Source of the DNA: Tetranychus cinnabarinus
Lineage: Eukaryota > Arthropoda > Arachnida > Trombidiformes > Tetranychidae
NCBI GenBank assembly: GCA_022266195.1
Contig: WHVY01000002.1
Coordinates: 15,081,001-15,145,000 of the forward strand
Reading direction: 5' to 3'
Length of the DNA: 64,000 bases
The notes under the pieces were generated by a model. That model saw nothing but the letters and a program-made list of their open reading frames with translations, was not told where the DNA came from and did no database searches. Positions within the stretch are counted from its first letter, which is position 1. The number at the start of each line of letters is the position of its first letter. Of this stretch, positions 51,187 through 63,502 are shown piece by piece. A program made the translations under genes and the position numbers.

Positions 51187-52402
51187 AGATTTCTTTACCC
51201 TTTTTTTCTCAGCAATATTTACAGTTTTAATTAAGTTACTCTTTTACTGTATATTGTATACAGTTGTTGATGCTCAGATCAACACAGAGTCACAAGAGTT
51301 TATTGATTATTTGAAATTGACTGTTAAGATTAAAGTTTTTGGTTTGTTTTACTCTTTTACTGTATTGAAATACAGTGATTGATACTCAGATCAATTAAGA
51401 GCTATAAAGGTTAATTTTTCAGCTATACTGATAATTGATTCAATACGAGTTTCTCTTCTACTGTGAAATACAGTGATTGATGCTCAGATCAATAAAGAGA
51501 TTCTCTTAGGTGCATTAATAAGAGGACTTATTGGCTTTTAATATTATTTAGTGAATTGTGATAAGCTTACTGGTTACTTTCGGCTATTACTAGTTGAATC
51601 ATTGTAAATTATTGTAATATACAGAGACAGTAGATGGCGTTAGTGTTTTCAAAGCATGTATATAGAAAATCGGTTATCTGGTGATATATTGATCGTTGAA
51701 ATCTTAAATTTCTATTACGGTTGTTTAATAATCTCTGTTTAATTGGGTATTGTTGTGTATTATGTATTTATTTATTTTTTTATTTATACGTGTGGTATAA
51801 CTTAAAATATAAGCCCCTAATTTAGCTGTTTAAAGTAGCTATTTGTGTAACTTATTATTACTTTCTTTTTAGGTAATTCGTCAAATCTTACTGTTTAAAT
51901 ATTTCAATATTACTATGAACAATAGTGTTCTGAAGTTATTAGTATGCTAGATACGTTTAGAATAAAATTAACAAATGTAACGAATTACAAACTAGATCTA
52001 AAAAGAAAACGCTTTCTTACCTTTATTCGATAGGTAGTCTTGAATGGCTAGGGCTGCGTAATAGTGTTAACCAGGTTGCCTATTTCCTGTGGTGCTGAAG
52101 TTTGTATATTTATCGTTCGACCAGTTGTATCATAGATAATGTTGTAATATATTTGTTTTGCGTTAGTTCGTATTTTTAGGTTGCACTACCAATTATATCA
52201 TATTTAAAGTTGTAATATAGTTGTAAATAGTTAATATTATTTATTTTTCTTGGGCTGCCACTATTAGAGGTTTATAGTTGTTTAAATCACTTTACAGTTG
52301 AATTTTCTTAACTTTTCACTTGTTGAACAGGAACAACTTATTAACTTTTTTAATATTATATATATAAGTATCAGAGAAAACAGTTCAAACAAGAAAAATA
52401 AA
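51187..52402 (-). other. Long leader of the gypsy-type element
   Basis: 1.2 kb with no supported coding frame, between small ORF 1 and the second Polinton. It does not contain the 232-bp LTR sequence. The triple repeat is listed separately. Confidence 0.5.
51236..51493. repeat. Three copies of a 45-50 bp hairpin-containing repeat
   Basis: Copies start at about 51236, 51348 and 51449. Each has (t)ctcttntactgta...tacagt followed by tgat(g/a)ctcagatcaa; the ctgta/tacag arms can pair. Spacing is about 100-112 bp. Confidence 0.65.
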
Positions 52403-53162
52403 AGTAGTGTATATATAAGGGTTCTGGTGCAGTTGATAATGGAGAATGGAGAAGCTGTGGATATAAAAACTGTCCTAGTAATTATTATGTAAAATAAATA
52501 ATTTTGATATAAAAATAGTGTATATTATAAATAGGATTTAATCGAAATATTTTAATTTTATATTTAGTTCTTCACCTATAGAATTATTAAAAGAAGTAAT
52601 AGAATTATTTAGTAGAATTTTAGTTTTTTCAACTAATAATCTATTTGTTTCACATAGTATATTAAATTTTAATTTTTGATTGAGAATTTCTATTGCATTT
52701 AAATCTTCTAAATCTTCTGAATTTTCTGAATGGTCTAAATCTTTTAAATCTTCTAAATCCGTTAAATAATCTAAATTTTCTATATCTTCTAAACTTGTTT
52801 TTTCATAAATTTTAAAGAAATTTATAATTTTATAATATAAAACATTAATGATAATATCATAAGATAATTTTGAAGGTTTAAAATCTGTAAGGAATGATTC
52901 TTTAAGCATTGTTTTTATATACTCTTCTTCGCCACGACCCAGATCTAAATTAAATTGATATTCTTTTGCAATTAAATAAAATTCATTAAATAGAGATTTA
53001 ACACGAATCATAGTTTGTTCTACATATTCATCAATGTATTTATCAATTATTATTGTATTTTCATCATCATCATCTAATGATTTTAAATTATTAGAAATTT
53101 TTTGTAAACAATTTTTAAGAGCGTCCATTTATTTAGATCTGTTTTATTTAACTATACTTATT
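52403..53162 (+). repeat. Polinton 2 terminal inverted repeat, left (760 bp)
   Basis: Same sequence as the copy 1 left repeat (28340-29099) in the same orientation. Confidence 0.9.
52538..53128 (-). CDS. TIR-resident acidic protein (196 aa), Polinton 2
   Basis: Third copy of this gene in the window, translation identical to the other two. Confidence 0.8.
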   Translation of the reverse strand: MDALKNCLQKISNNLKSLDDDDENTIIIDKYIDEYVEQTMIRVKSLFNEFYLIAKEYQFNLDLGRGEEEYIKTMLKESFLTDFKPSKLSYDIIINVLYYKIINFFKIYEKTSLEDIENLDYLTDLEDLKDLDHSENSEDLEDLNAIEILNQKLKFNILCETNRLLVEKTKILLNNSITSFNNSIGEELNIKLKYFD

Positions 53163-53180
53163 TTTCAATGTGATAAAAAA

Positions 53181-53411
53181 TTAATCAAATCCTGGATGAG
53201 TGAATTTGAAATAAATTTGTCCATTACCATCAATATTAAAACCTTTAACACTTATAGGTATACCTTGTTTTTTCATATCTGCATTGTATTTATCTTCAAT
53301 TTCTTTAATATCATTATCAATTCTTTCATTTAATTTTTCTTGATATAATTTTTGTTTAACTTTTTGTTGTAATCTATCTCTTGTATCATTCAATTTTTGT
53401 TTATAATCCAT
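53181..53411 (-). CDS. Small coiled-coil protein (76 aa), Polinton 2
   Basis: Counterpart of 44341-44571, unchanged. Confidence 0.65.
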   Translation of the reverse strand: MDYKQKLNDTRDRLQQKVKQKLYQEKLNERIDNDIKEIEDKYNADMKKQGIPISVKGFNIDGNGQIYFKFTHPGFD

Positions 53412-53473
53412 GTTGAAGCACAACTTTCTATTTATATTTTATACTAAAATTTCAAAAAAAATAAATTATTTAA

Positions 53474-54107
53474 ATGGTTGATGATGAATTAACATTAGAA
53501 GATAAAAAAGTCTTAAAATCATTGATAAAAATTTTAAAAATTTATATGATATCAGACGATGAAAAAGAAATAAAAGATGGATTAACATTACTAGATAAAA
53601 AAGTCTTAAAATCATTAATAAAAATTTTACAAATTTATATGATATCAGATGATGAAAAAGAAATACAAGGTGGATTTTTACCACTTATAATAGCTGGATT
53701 AGAAGCTTTATATACAGGGGCTTTATCAGGTACAGCAGCTTATGGAGCTAAAAAAGCTTTAGATAAAATATCAGGTAAAGGAGCTAAATTACCAGAATCA
53801 AAATTAGGTGGTACCATAAAAAAACCCGGTGCAGCATTAAAAAAGACAGGATCAGCATTGAAAAAGACAGGAACAGCATTAAAAAAACCAGTTGCAGCAT
53901 TGACAAAGACAGGAACAGCATTGAAAAAACCAGTTGCAGCATTGAAAAAGACAGGAACAGCATTAAAAAACCAGGTGCAGCATTAAAAAAGACAGGAACA
54001 GCATTAAAAAAACCAGGTGCAGCATTAAAAAAGACAGGAGCAGCATTAAAAAAAACAAAAAAGTTATGAAAAAGCCCTCTCTAATATCGAAATCAAAGAA
54101 GAAATGA
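53474..54107 (+). pseudogene. KKxGxAL core protein, Polinton 2, frame broken
   Basis: Counterpart of 43643-44278. The frame is lost near 53966 inside the heptad repeats, where an A run is one base shorter than in copy 1. A second one-base difference lies near 54060. The product would stop after 170 residues, losing the end of the basic tail. Confidence 0.8.
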
Positions 54108-55526
54108 AAAATATTGAAAATTTCAAAAATGTGTACATGGTTGATGAATTACCTGAAAAAATTGAAAGTAACGAATCTGGTATTATTAATTCTGATAAAT
54201 CAAGTGGATATGGGATTCATTGGATTGCTTATTTTAATTCTGAAAAGGATGAAAAATATATATTTTTTTATGATTCATTTGGTTGTCCTCCAACAAATCA
54301 AATTTTAAAATATTTAAATAAATCTAAAAAAGATATAATTTATAGTATTATCCAAATGCAAGATTTGAATTCAATAGCATGTGGAAGATTTTGTATTGAA
54401 TTTATTAAATATATGTCAAAATCAAAATCATTATTGTTAGAAAGTTTTTATGATTTTATTTATAACTTTAAATTAGGTGGAGGTATAAAAGATGATGAAA
54501 AATTAAAGAAATTATATTATAATACTAAAACAGGATATAATTCTATAAATGAATTATCAAGAAGATCAGGTATATCAAAACCTAAAGTTAAAAATTTTTT
54601 AGAATCTCAAGATATATATACTAAACATAAATATTCTAAAAAAAGTTTTAAGACTAGAAAAGTATATGTTAATGGTATAGATGATCAATGGCAAGCAGAT
54701 TTAGTTGAAATGATACCATATGCAAAAGAAAATGATAATTTTAAATATTTATTAACAGTTATTGATTGTTTTTCAAAATATTCATGGGTTATACCATTGA
54801 AATCCAAAAATTCTGAAGATGTATATAATGCTTTCAATAATATATTTGAAGATAGAATACCTAATAAAATTCAAACTGATCATGGTAATGAATTTGAAAA
54901 TAAAAAGTTCAATCATTATTTAAGAAACATAATATTAAATGGTTTGCTACATATTCAAATGTTAAAGCATCTATAGTTGAAAGATTTAATAGAACTTTGA
55001 AAGAAAAAATGTGGAGATATTTTTCAGATATGGGTAATAATAAATATATAGATGTATTAAATGATTTTGTTGAAAATTATAATAGTTCATACCATAGAAG
55101 TATAAAAATGACACCAATTGAAGCTTCTAAAAAAGAAAATGAATCTAAAGTATATAAAAATTTATATGGAAATGTTTTAGTAATAGCAGAAAATAAACCG
55201 AAATTCAAAATTGGTGATAAAGTTAGAATAAATAAATATAAAACATTTTTGCTAAAGGTTATATTGGAAATTATACTGATGAAATATTTATTATATCACA
55301 AGTTTTAAATACTGAACCAGTTACATATAAAATAAAAGATTTGAAAAATGAAAAAATAAAAGGTATATTTTATGAACAAGAATTGACAATATTTAATAAA
55401 AAAGATGAAGAATATGAAATTGAAAAAGTATTGAAAACTAAAAAAGTTGGTAATAAAACAAAATATTTTGTTAAATGGAAAGGTTATCCTGATGAATTTA
55501 ATTCATGGGTTAATTCTATAAATTGA
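54104..55526 (+). pseudogene. Protease-integrase, Polinton 2, two frameshifts
   Basis: Protease part and the first two integrase acidic residues are intact. An A run near 54903 is one base short, breaking the frame before the catalytic Glu, and a second near 55242 breaks it before the chromodomain. The last frame (55341-55526) still reads the chromodomain. The protease and cleavage motif are unaffected. Confidence 0.85.
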
Positions 55527-55527
55527 T

Positions 55528-56370
55528 TTAGTTAAATATGAATCTAAAGTGTAAAATTTTATTTTCATCGTATTTTATCATACCAATGTTGTATAATTCA
55601 TGGCATATTGATGAAAGTTTATTTTTTAAAATATATGAATTATTACCTGAATTTCTTTCACCAACATAAATTCTCATTTTATCTACCAATTCATTTGGAT
55701 TATTATAGAAGATTACTGATTTACCATATTTAGGTGTTTTAGGTACACCCATAAAAGATTTTAAATTATTCAATCTCTTTTTATAAATATCTAATACTTC
55801 TAATTTTTGATTTATTTCATCTCTCATATCTATCATTTCTTGTTGACTTAAATTTTTCATTCTTGATATTAAACCTTTTTTACCACCTAAAGTTCTTTGT
55901 AATTCAGTAACATTATCTAAAACTATTTTTAAATTTGTTTTTCTTTCAAATTCATTCAATTGTTTAAATTTTCTATCTAATGAACTAACAGTTGATAAGT
56001 TGAATTCTTTTAGAACATTATCATTTATATTTTCATCAACAATCATAGCTATTTGTTCATGTAAAGAATCATCATTATTATCAATAATTTCATTAGTATA
56101 ATTATAATTGAGATCTTCTTGAATAATTGGATTTGAGTTTGAACCATTTTCAATAGCTAAAGGTTGGTTATATTGAATTTGATTATTATAATCATTTGAC
56201 ATTACTTCTTTTTTTAAAAGATTAATAGCTGGTTTGAATTGTTTCTCAATTTTAATAGTCGTATCAATATCACCATAAATTTTATTATCAATTTTTTGTT
56301 TATTGAATCTTTTCAATTTTTCAGCTTTGAATAATGATTGTAGCCTTGCAACCCTTAAAATATTATTCAT
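55528..56370 (-). CDS. Conserved Polinton protein (280 aa), Polinton 2
   Basis: Translation identical to 41378-42220. It converges on the broken protease-integrase with 1 bp between stops. Confidence 0.65.
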   Translation of the reverse strand: MNNILRVARLQSLFKAEKLKRFNKQKIDNKIYGDIDTTIKIEKQFKPAINLLKKEVMSNDYNNQIQYNQPLAIENGSNSNPIIQEDLNYNYTNEIIDNNDDSLHEQIAMIVDENINDNVLKEFNLSTVSSLDRKFKQLNEFERKTNLKIVLDNVTELQRTLGGKKGLISRMKNLSQQEMIDMRDEINQKLEVLDIYKKRLNNLKSFMGVPKTPKYGKSVIFYNNPNELVDKMRIYVGERNSGNNSYILKNKLSSICHELYNIGMIKYDENKILHFRFIFN

Positions 56371-57070
56371 TTAATTTTGGAAATTTAAAATGTAATGTAT
56401 AATTAACTTTATCATTTGTATCAATAATTTTATTATTTTCATCTGTTATTCTCATTCTAATATTTCTAATAAAATTGTCTTTAACAGGTAAATAAATTGG
56501 TTTATTAGGATTAATTCTAATTTGTTCACCTCTATTAACATCTGTATTATAAACATAAATAATATCTTCATTCATATAATTATTACATATAGAACCTGAA
56601 ACAATTGAACAATGAATCAATATTTGATTTATACCTTTTGTAATATCAACATTTTTAGAACCTGAAATAATTTTATCATTTTCATTTGTTGAAATTATAA
56701 TATCTTCCAATCCTAATAATGCATTAAATTTACTTTTATTAAGATCTAAAATAGTATTTTTTTGAATTGTAATTTCACATTTTTGAGTAACATTATTAAG
56801 TTCAAATTTAACAGGAGATTTATTAAGAAAATGATCATTAAGAAAATCTTGTATATCTTCTATATTATAATTACCATCAGGAAAAGTAATAAGTTCATTA
56901 TTTATAGAAATTTTATTATTATTATTATTTTCAGAAATATTATTCCATGAATACCAAAAATTACAATTATATAAAGCTACTTTTGAATTTATTGGAACTT
57001 GTAAAGGTTTATCAAAAATAGTTGTAAAATCAGAATTATTTTCAGCATTAATATTAATCAATATTCCCAT
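56363..57070 (-). CDS. Probable penton protein (235 aa), Polinton 2
   Basis: Unchanged counterpart of 40678-41385. Confidence 0.7.
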   Translation of the reverse strand: MGILININAENNSDFTTIFDKPLQVPINSKVALYNCNFWYSWNNISENNNNNKISINNELITFPDGNYNIEDIQDFLNDHFLNKSPVKFELNNVTQKCEITIQKNTILDLNKSKFNALLGLEDIIISTNENDKIISGSKNVDITKGINQILIHCSIVSGSICNNYMNEDIIYVYNTDVNRGEQIRINPNKPIYLPVKDNFIRNIRMRITDENNKIIDTNDKVNYTLHFKFPKLNE

Positions 57071-57088
57071 TTAAAATTGATAAATAAA

Positions 57089-57763
57089 ATGAAAAGAAAT
57101 AAAAATTTAAAAGCACCAATTATCAAATATAAATTTGGTGAAGATGAAAAATTTATAGATAAACACCCATTATCACCTAAATGGCCATTTAGATTATTAA
57201 TAATTGGACCATCTGGATGTGGTAAAACTAATGCTTTAGTAAATTTACTAATAGATTATGTTCATTATGATAAAGTTTATATATTTGCTAAAGATTTGAA
57301 TGAAAGATTATATCAAGGTTTAGATGAATTTTATAATAGTATAAATAAAAATTTAGATTATAAAATACATGAATTCAATAATAATTTCGATATAGAAGTT
57401 GATGACCTAAATACAGAACATCAAAATTTGATAGTTTTTGATGATTTTTTAACTGAAAAAGATCAAAACCCAATAATTGATTTATTTATTAGAGGTAGAA
57501 AGAAAAATTGTTCAGTTATTTATTTAACACAAGATTATTTTTCAACACATAAAGATATTAGAAGTCAATGTAATTATTTCATGATTTTTAAAGTAAATGG
57601 TCCTAGAGAAATAACAGAAATATCACGAAATCATTCATTTGATAAAGGTGAATTTATAAAAAATTATAAAATAGCTACAAATGAAAAATATGGTTTTTTA
57701 ATGATAGATGATGTAAATCCTAATATGAAATTCAGAAAAAAATTAGATGTGATTTTAAAATAG
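57089..57763 (+). CDS. Packaging ATPase (224 aa), Polinton 2
   Basis: Identical to the copy 1 ATPase, Walker A and B included; potentially functional. Confidence 0.9.
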   Translation: MKRNKNLKAPIIKYKFGEDEKFIDKHPLSPKWPFRLLIIGPSGCGKTNALVNLLIDYVHYDKVYIFAKDLNERLYQGLDEFYNSINKNLDYKIHEFNNNFDIEVDDLNTEHQNLIVFDDFLTEKDQNPIIDLFIRGRKKNCSVIYLTQDYFSTHKDIRSQCNYFMIFKVNGPREITEISRNHSFDKGEFIKNYKIATNEKYGFLMIDDVNPNMKFRKKLDVILK

Positions 57764-57789
57764 AAATTATAATTTTTCGATTCAATTAA

Positions 57790-58304
57790 ATGAGTAAAGC
57801 TACTCAAGTAACATATTTTCAACCATTACCATTAGAAAGAAAAAATCAATGTCTACACATTGTAAAATTAAACGAACATATTTAGATTATAAAAATTATG
57901 ATGTAAAAAATAATTTTCCGAAAAGTTTAGAAGAAATTGATAAGATAAGAATTAGAAATATTGCTGAAGATTTTATAAATAAAAATTTAGTACAAAAATT
58001 ATCAAAAACTGAATATTGTAAAAATAATAAAATTAGTAAAGATACATTAAATAAGGGTTTAAATTATTTGGGTATAAAATCCTATAGAAAACAATGTGAT
58101 GAAAATTCAACTAAAGTCGATAATCGATCAACTCAAGTCAATAATCGATCAACTCAAATCAATAATCAATCAACTAAAGTCGATAAAAGTAGAAAACTTG
58201 TGAAAGGTGGAGACACGAATATTGATGAATCAGACAATTCAACACCCAACCCAATAACATTGAATGATAAGATTTTGAATATTAAGAAAACAGGTATTTC
58301 ATAA
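57790..58304 (+). pseudogene. Repeat-tailed protein, Polinton 2, frame broken near start
   Basis: The A run at about 57839-57844 is one base shorter than in copy 1, shifting the frame after about 18 codons. An in-frame ATG at 57849 could restart translation for 151 residues. Confidence 0.7.
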
Positions 58305-58596
58305 TTTTGAAAATTGCTATCAATGATATTATTAAGAATATGAATGTTAGTATATAGCAAATAAAATTTGATTGGTAATAGTAATAAACAGTACCAATTA
58401 TATAAAATAAAATATTCAAAAAAATATAAACTTTATCAATTATTGTATATTTATTTATGAATTCAATATCATCATTTAAGTATTTTATATTACTTATATC
58501 TTTTTCATATTTTGATATTATTTCATCTGAAGCATAAATTTTAAAAAGTCTAGAATTATCATCATAATCAATTAATTCTTTTGGTATAATTTTCAT
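58282..58596 (-). CDS. Small membrane protein (104 aa), Polinton 2
   Basis: Same as 39151-39465, including the 23-bp tail overlap with the opposing gene. Confidence 0.65.
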   Translation of the reverse strand: MKIIPKELIDYDDNSRLFKIYASDEIISKYEKDISNIKYLNDDIEFINKYTIIDKVYIFLNILFYIIGTVYYYYQSNFICYILTFIFLIISLIAIFKIMKYLFS

Positions 58597-58623
58597 TTGA
58601 TAATGAAATATTTTCTGACAAAT

Positions 58624-59202
58624 TTAGTTTTTACGATTGCATTTACGAATTAATCCAGCATATTTTGATTTCGATATTTCAGATTGTGATTGAATTTTAT
58701 CATATATTTCTTTTAACTTTTTTTCTCTTTCAATTTCATATTTTTCTATTTTTGCTTTTTCTTCAGAATTTATTTTCACAATTTCATTATAAGCATCATC
58801 TCTTTCTTTTTTGATAATCTTATTTTCTTCTTCTAAATATTCAACTTCTTTATCTAGTTTACATAATGCATCATAATTAATAATATTGGAAAAATTTAAA
58901 ATTATCATTTCATTATGATCAATTTCTAACATGTCCTGTTTTTCTTGATAATTTAATGTTTCTGCATAATTATTAGCTTTAACATGGTTTTTTAAAATTA
59001 TATTTGCTAATTCATAATAAATATCATTTTCATCATTCAATGCTTCATTATACCTTTTAACAATTTCATCTCTGATTTTTGAATCAAAAGATAATCTATC
59101 TTTAACATAATTTTTTGTTTGTTCTTTTATTTTTTCCATTGCCTCTCTAGTTTTTAAATTTAAAATATATTTTGGTTTTGTTTCACTTATTGTTTGACTC
59201 AT
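58624..59202 (-). CDS. Coiled-coil protein (192 aa), Polinton 2
   Basis: Identical to 38545-39123 in translation. Confidence 0.65.
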   Translation of the reverse strand: MSQTISETKPKYILNLKTREAMEKIKEQTKNYVKDRLSFDSKIRDEIVKRYNEALNDENDIYYELANIILKNHVKANNYAETLNYQEKQDMLEIDHNEMIILNFSNIINYDALCKLDKEVEYLEEENKIIKKERDDAYNEIVKINSEEKAKIEKYEIEREKKLKEIYDKIQSQSEISKSKYAGLIRKCNRKN

Positions 59203-59229
59203 TTAATAATAATAATATTTAATATTTAA

Positions 59230-59978
59230 ATGAGTTTAGCTAAAAGTTTTGGAAAGAAGAAAAAGATTGCTAGTTTAACAGAAGAAACAGTTAAAAAATT
59301 GATAAAAATGAAATTAATCCATTACAATCAAAATTAAATTTATTTCAAATTGAAAATGATGGTAATTTTAATTTTAAAAATAAAAGATTAATAAATATAT
59401 CAGCATCACAAAATATAAATGATGTTGTTACAAAAGGTGAACTTGATAGACTTAAAGATGAAACTAAAACTGATCATTATAAAAAGCATGAAATAACAAA
59501 ATTATTAAGAGAAAATGTTTTAATGTTAAGAGATGATTATTATAATGCAGAAGGTAAAAGAATTATAAATTTGAAAAATCCTATTCATGAAAGAGATGCA
59601 ATAAATAAAGAATATTTCGAAAAATATATTACAGAAAAAATTGGTAATAAAGATGATATTGAATTAAGAAATTTCAATCATCCTGATAAAAGAGTTCAAT
59701 CTAAAATTAATGCACAACGTGAAATTGCACAAATATGGCGTATATTTGGTTCTGTTAAAATTATGAATAATATAGCTAAAGAATATAAACTTTGTAATTT
59801 ACCAGCTTCAATGTATACTATATTAAGAGATATTAAATATATACATACAATAGTTGATGAAGAACATAGTATGATAAATTTATCAATTAGAAAAGATAAT
59901 GAAAGATATGGTTTTTATATATTAGATGCTTGTGAAGAAGGAATTGAATTCAATTTTGATTTTATATTAACACTTTAA
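59230..59978 (+). pseudogene. Fiber-like protein, Polinton 2, frame broken
   Basis: An A run near 59304 is one base short relative to copy 1, breaking the frame after about 25 codons. Both fiber motifs remain in the downstream frame, and an ATG at 59523 opens 151 residues. Confidence 0.75.
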
Positions 59979-60086
59979 TTTACTGATATATAACATGTTA
60001 CCAACAAATTTCGTCCACAATTAATCAATTAAATTATTGAGAAACTATTATAGATCAATTGATATTTGATTTTGGTCAAGATAAGT

Positions 60087-60102
60087 CTTCAGTTTACTGA
60101 AA
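60087..60102. repeat. Dyad repeat beyond the spliced gene, Polinton 2
   Basis: cttcagt-tt-actgaaa core, the counterpart of 37644-37659. Confidence 0.6.
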
Positions 60103-60182
60103 TGTTATCAGAGGATATAATCATAATTAATAACGGAGATCTATTACAAGTTTCCAATTCAATCATGTTTTATTGATTCATT

Positions 60183-61257
60183 TTATTCTTCTTTCCAAAA
60201 GTTATGAGCTGCTTTATTAGCAGATAAGTATTTTTCAACTTTTACAATATATTTTTGGAATTCTGAAATAGGGCAAGTACAGCATAAGAATTTCGGGTAG
60301 AATCTTATAAGTTTGAACAATTTTATATAAAAGTAAGCCTGTGTTGGTCGTAAATTCAACCCAGATTTTTCCAAACCATCTTTGAATTTCTCTGAATTAT
60401 TATTGACAAACGAATTTATCTGGTATAAAACAAAACCGGTTCTTTCTGCTAGATGAATTGAAATTCGATTATTTTTACCAATTGATCCAATAAGCTCTTT
60501 TAATTTCAGAAAGCCATCATCAACACTTTTTATCAATGTATCATCAGGTATTGCAACAGGAGAAACCACCAATTTTTCAAATAAATCATTTGATAATGAT
60601 GACTTGAAAATATTCATAATTTCATCAATAGAAAGTTCTTTTTTCTTTTTCTTTGCAGGTTCTGAACAAAGTGATCTAACATCATCATCATCATAATCAT
60701 GTTCCAATAATTCATCATAACCATCGAATCCAGAAAAGTTAGTAAAATTTTGATCACAAAGACTTAAAATTTTACTTCGCATCCCATTTCTTGCTATCGG
60801 TTTGCAATAAAAAATCACCTCGTTGAAAAACTTATGTAAATTTCTCTTTACAAAGTTATTCAACTCAATTTTTTCATCTTGATCATCTGCAACGAGAAAG
60901 TAATAAAAAATATCATGATTATTATAATATTGGTAATATAACGTTAATTCATAGGATCATACCCGGTATATTATTATGTTTGGATGGAGAAGCCAAATCT
61001 GTAGCATTATCAACAGGTTCATCCACATGATATGTAACTTCATCGATTTTATCCAAGGGAACGCTATGATTCTCTGTATCAATAGCTAAAGTTGATATAC
61101 CAACAGAACCTACTGAACTAACTGGTGAAAGAACACTCTTTTCAAAGTAATCATCAACTTTCTTTTGAGTAGCACTAGGTAAAGTTTTTGATGTTGTACT
61201 AGCTTTAGCTTTTGGAGAAGCACTAGGTTTAACTGTTTTGGGATAAAATTGATCCAT
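60183..61257 (-). CDS. Spliced PIP-box protein (332 aa), Polinton 2
   Basis: Exons 61257-60963 and 60886-60183 with the same 76-bp intron. Sequence and splice sites match copy 1, so this is among the genes kept intact in both copies. Confidence 0.7.
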
Positions 61258-61456
61258 AATGACAACTTGTATTAAACTGATTGAAACGAATCTTTTTCTG
61301 TTCAATATATACTGGAAGGGTTTATCGTTTATCTATGAAGTGTTTTTCAATCAAACAATTCAGTATTTTCCCCATCGGTAATTTTACTTTGATATTAGTT
61401 TTGATACTTGAGATCTATCAAAGTTGAATTGGTATTAGATTTTAACCAAGATAAGT

Positions 61457-61675
61457 CTTCAGTCTACTGAAATGTTATCAGTAATTATGATCTATCATAG
61501 TTAAATTGGTATCAGATTTTAACCAAGATAAGTCTTCAGTCAACTGAAATGTTATCAGTAATTATGATCTATCATAGTTAAATTAGTATTAGAAGAGAAA
61601 CTTTTGATTCGATGCTGTTTAATTATAGTTTGATTTGTATAAGATTGTAATTAAGATGTCTTCAGTTTACTGAAA
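61457..61675. repeat. Three dyad repeats upstream of the spliced gene, Polinton 2
   Basis: Cores at 61457-61472, 61534-61549 and 61660-61675, mirroring copy 1. Confidence 0.6.
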
Positions 61676-61710
61676 TGTAATCAATTATAAATATCAAATC
61701 AATAATCATA

Positions 61711-63025
61711 TTATGGAATGACTTTAACTTTTTCATTCATTATTTCAATCTTTGCTTCTTTTCACCAATAATTAAACAATAAATTCTATGATCAACACTT
61801 TCTTTCAATTTATAATCTAATAATATTGTAACATCAGTTCTGTTTTCAAATACATCAGTTTCTTTAGCTGATAAATCAAAATGATAAATTGGATATAAAT
61901 TTTTATAATTTTGATAATTAATACAAGTACCTTTATCAGTTTTTATATTTTTATGTCCAATACTTGTAAAATTATAAAATCCATGAATTAAATCTTCACC
62001 AATATAATCTTTATTTGGAAATGTTTTAGTACCAATTTTAATTTTTATATCTTCAACATTTAAATTATCAAATATTGAACATGATAATTTACCTTCAATT
62101 CTTTCTTCTTTTTGAAAAGCTATAAAAATATTTACTGGTTTATGTGATAATGTATGTATTGTCCAAATTGAATTTTTATTTGACATTCTATTTGATCGTA
62201 TACAAGTATTTGATGCCCAAACAATTTTAGATGTTAAACTTTTATTAAAATTTCTTGATGTTTTAATTGTACTTCTGCTGATGGTTTTAAAATTCTTTGA
62301 AATAATGATAATTTTATATATCTAAAAATATATTTATTTGTATCATTAGTATCTTTCTGAATTATCAAATTATTATCATTTTTATCTAAAACAATTTCAT
62401 GATTTAAACCAATATATACTCTATCAATATTTTTGAATAAACCAAATAATCTATTCAATGGTAAAATCATACTAAATTCTTTTGAATCTTTAGTTATTTC
62501 ATATCTATTCTTAAATCCTTTATTATACTTTTCATTTTTATTTAATTTGGACACATTATTTTCAACTGAAATTTTATATTTATCTATATCTTGATTATCA
62601 GATGTATCAGGATACCAAAAACTAATAGGTGCAATACTTTTTGAATAATCATCCGAAAATTCAGTTAAATTTAAAATATTAGTTGTTATACCTGGATATT
62701 CTAAATCTTCAATAATTACACCATTTATTTTATATTGACATCTTCTAAATAAATTAAATCCATTATTTACTAATGTTACTTTTTCACTATCTGATAAATT
62801 ATTACCATTATCTTTTAAAATTTTACCTTTTACATAAATAAATGATTCATTTGGATAAATATATTGATTTATATCTTTAACTTGTAAATTGAATGTAGAT
62901 TTATTATCATTATAATTTCCAGTTACTTCTTCATATTCTTCAAATGATTCAGATTCAGTACTTTCATCAATACAAATTTTTTGATTTAAATCCCAATATG
63001 GTGATATTGTTCTTATTTCAGTCAT
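61711..63025 (-). pseudogene. Major capsid protein, Polinton 2, two frameshifts
   Basis: Two A/T runs (near 62250 and 61761) are each one base shorter than in copy 1. The first breaks the frame after about 258 codons, between the two predicted jelly rolls; the second removes the last residues. Confidence 0.8.
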
Positions 63026-63456
63026 TTATTTGAATTATTTTTAATAATATTTATACCAGAACCTTTATAAATTAAATCTTTAAGAAATTTTTTATTTGAT
63101 GCATTTAAACCTGAACCTTTATATGAATCTTTCAATCTATTTTTCAAATTATTCAATGATTTCTTAGTATTATCAGAGATATCTTTAGGATTATCAATTA
63201 AATTCGTAATAAATTCTTTTCCTGTTTCATTAACAATATTTTTACTTTTAGATAAATTTGCATCTATTAATTTTTTACCAGTTGGATAAAAATAATTATT
63301 CATCATATACTTTGAACCTTTTAACATTTTTCTACCTAATGATTTCAAATTATCTGATAGAATACCTTTTCCTAAAATTTCATTTTCTTTATCCAATATC
63401 AATTCTATATTTCTATTTACTATAAAAACTCTGTGTACAGGATTGAATATTATCAT
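63022..63456 (-). CDS. Polinton small basic protein (144 aa), Polinton 2
   Basis: Identical to 34288-34722, with the same 4-bp overlap with the capsid gene. Confidence 0.7.
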   Translation of the reverse strand: MIIFNPVHRVFIVNRNIELILDKENEILGKGILSDNLKSLGRKMLKGSKYMMNNYFYPTGKKLIDANLSKSKNIVNETGKEFITNLIDNPKDISDNTKKSLNNLKNRLKDSYKGSGLNASNKKFLKDLIYKGSGINIIKNNSNK

Positions 63457-63502
63457 TTATTTAAATTATATTTTTAAATTGTTCATGATGTTTGTATGAA
63501 AC

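Larger units (their letters stand above)
21505..52402 (-). mobile_element. Envelope-bearing Ty3/gypsy-type (errantivirus-like) retroelement with nested insertions
   Basis: Read on the minus strand from right to left: leader (51187-52402), three small ORFs, gag (split by copia), a Polinton at the gag-pol boundary, pol, env, a RING/ubiquitin-like ORF and the 3' LTR. Its own DNA here is about 9.7 kb after removing the Polinton and the copia element. The 5' LTR is not between gag and 52402, so it lies beyond the second Polinton or is lost. The left boundary is fixed by interruption of LINE ORF2. Apart from the insertions no stop interrupts the main coding region, so the element was probably intact when it was hit. 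Confidence 0.85.
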
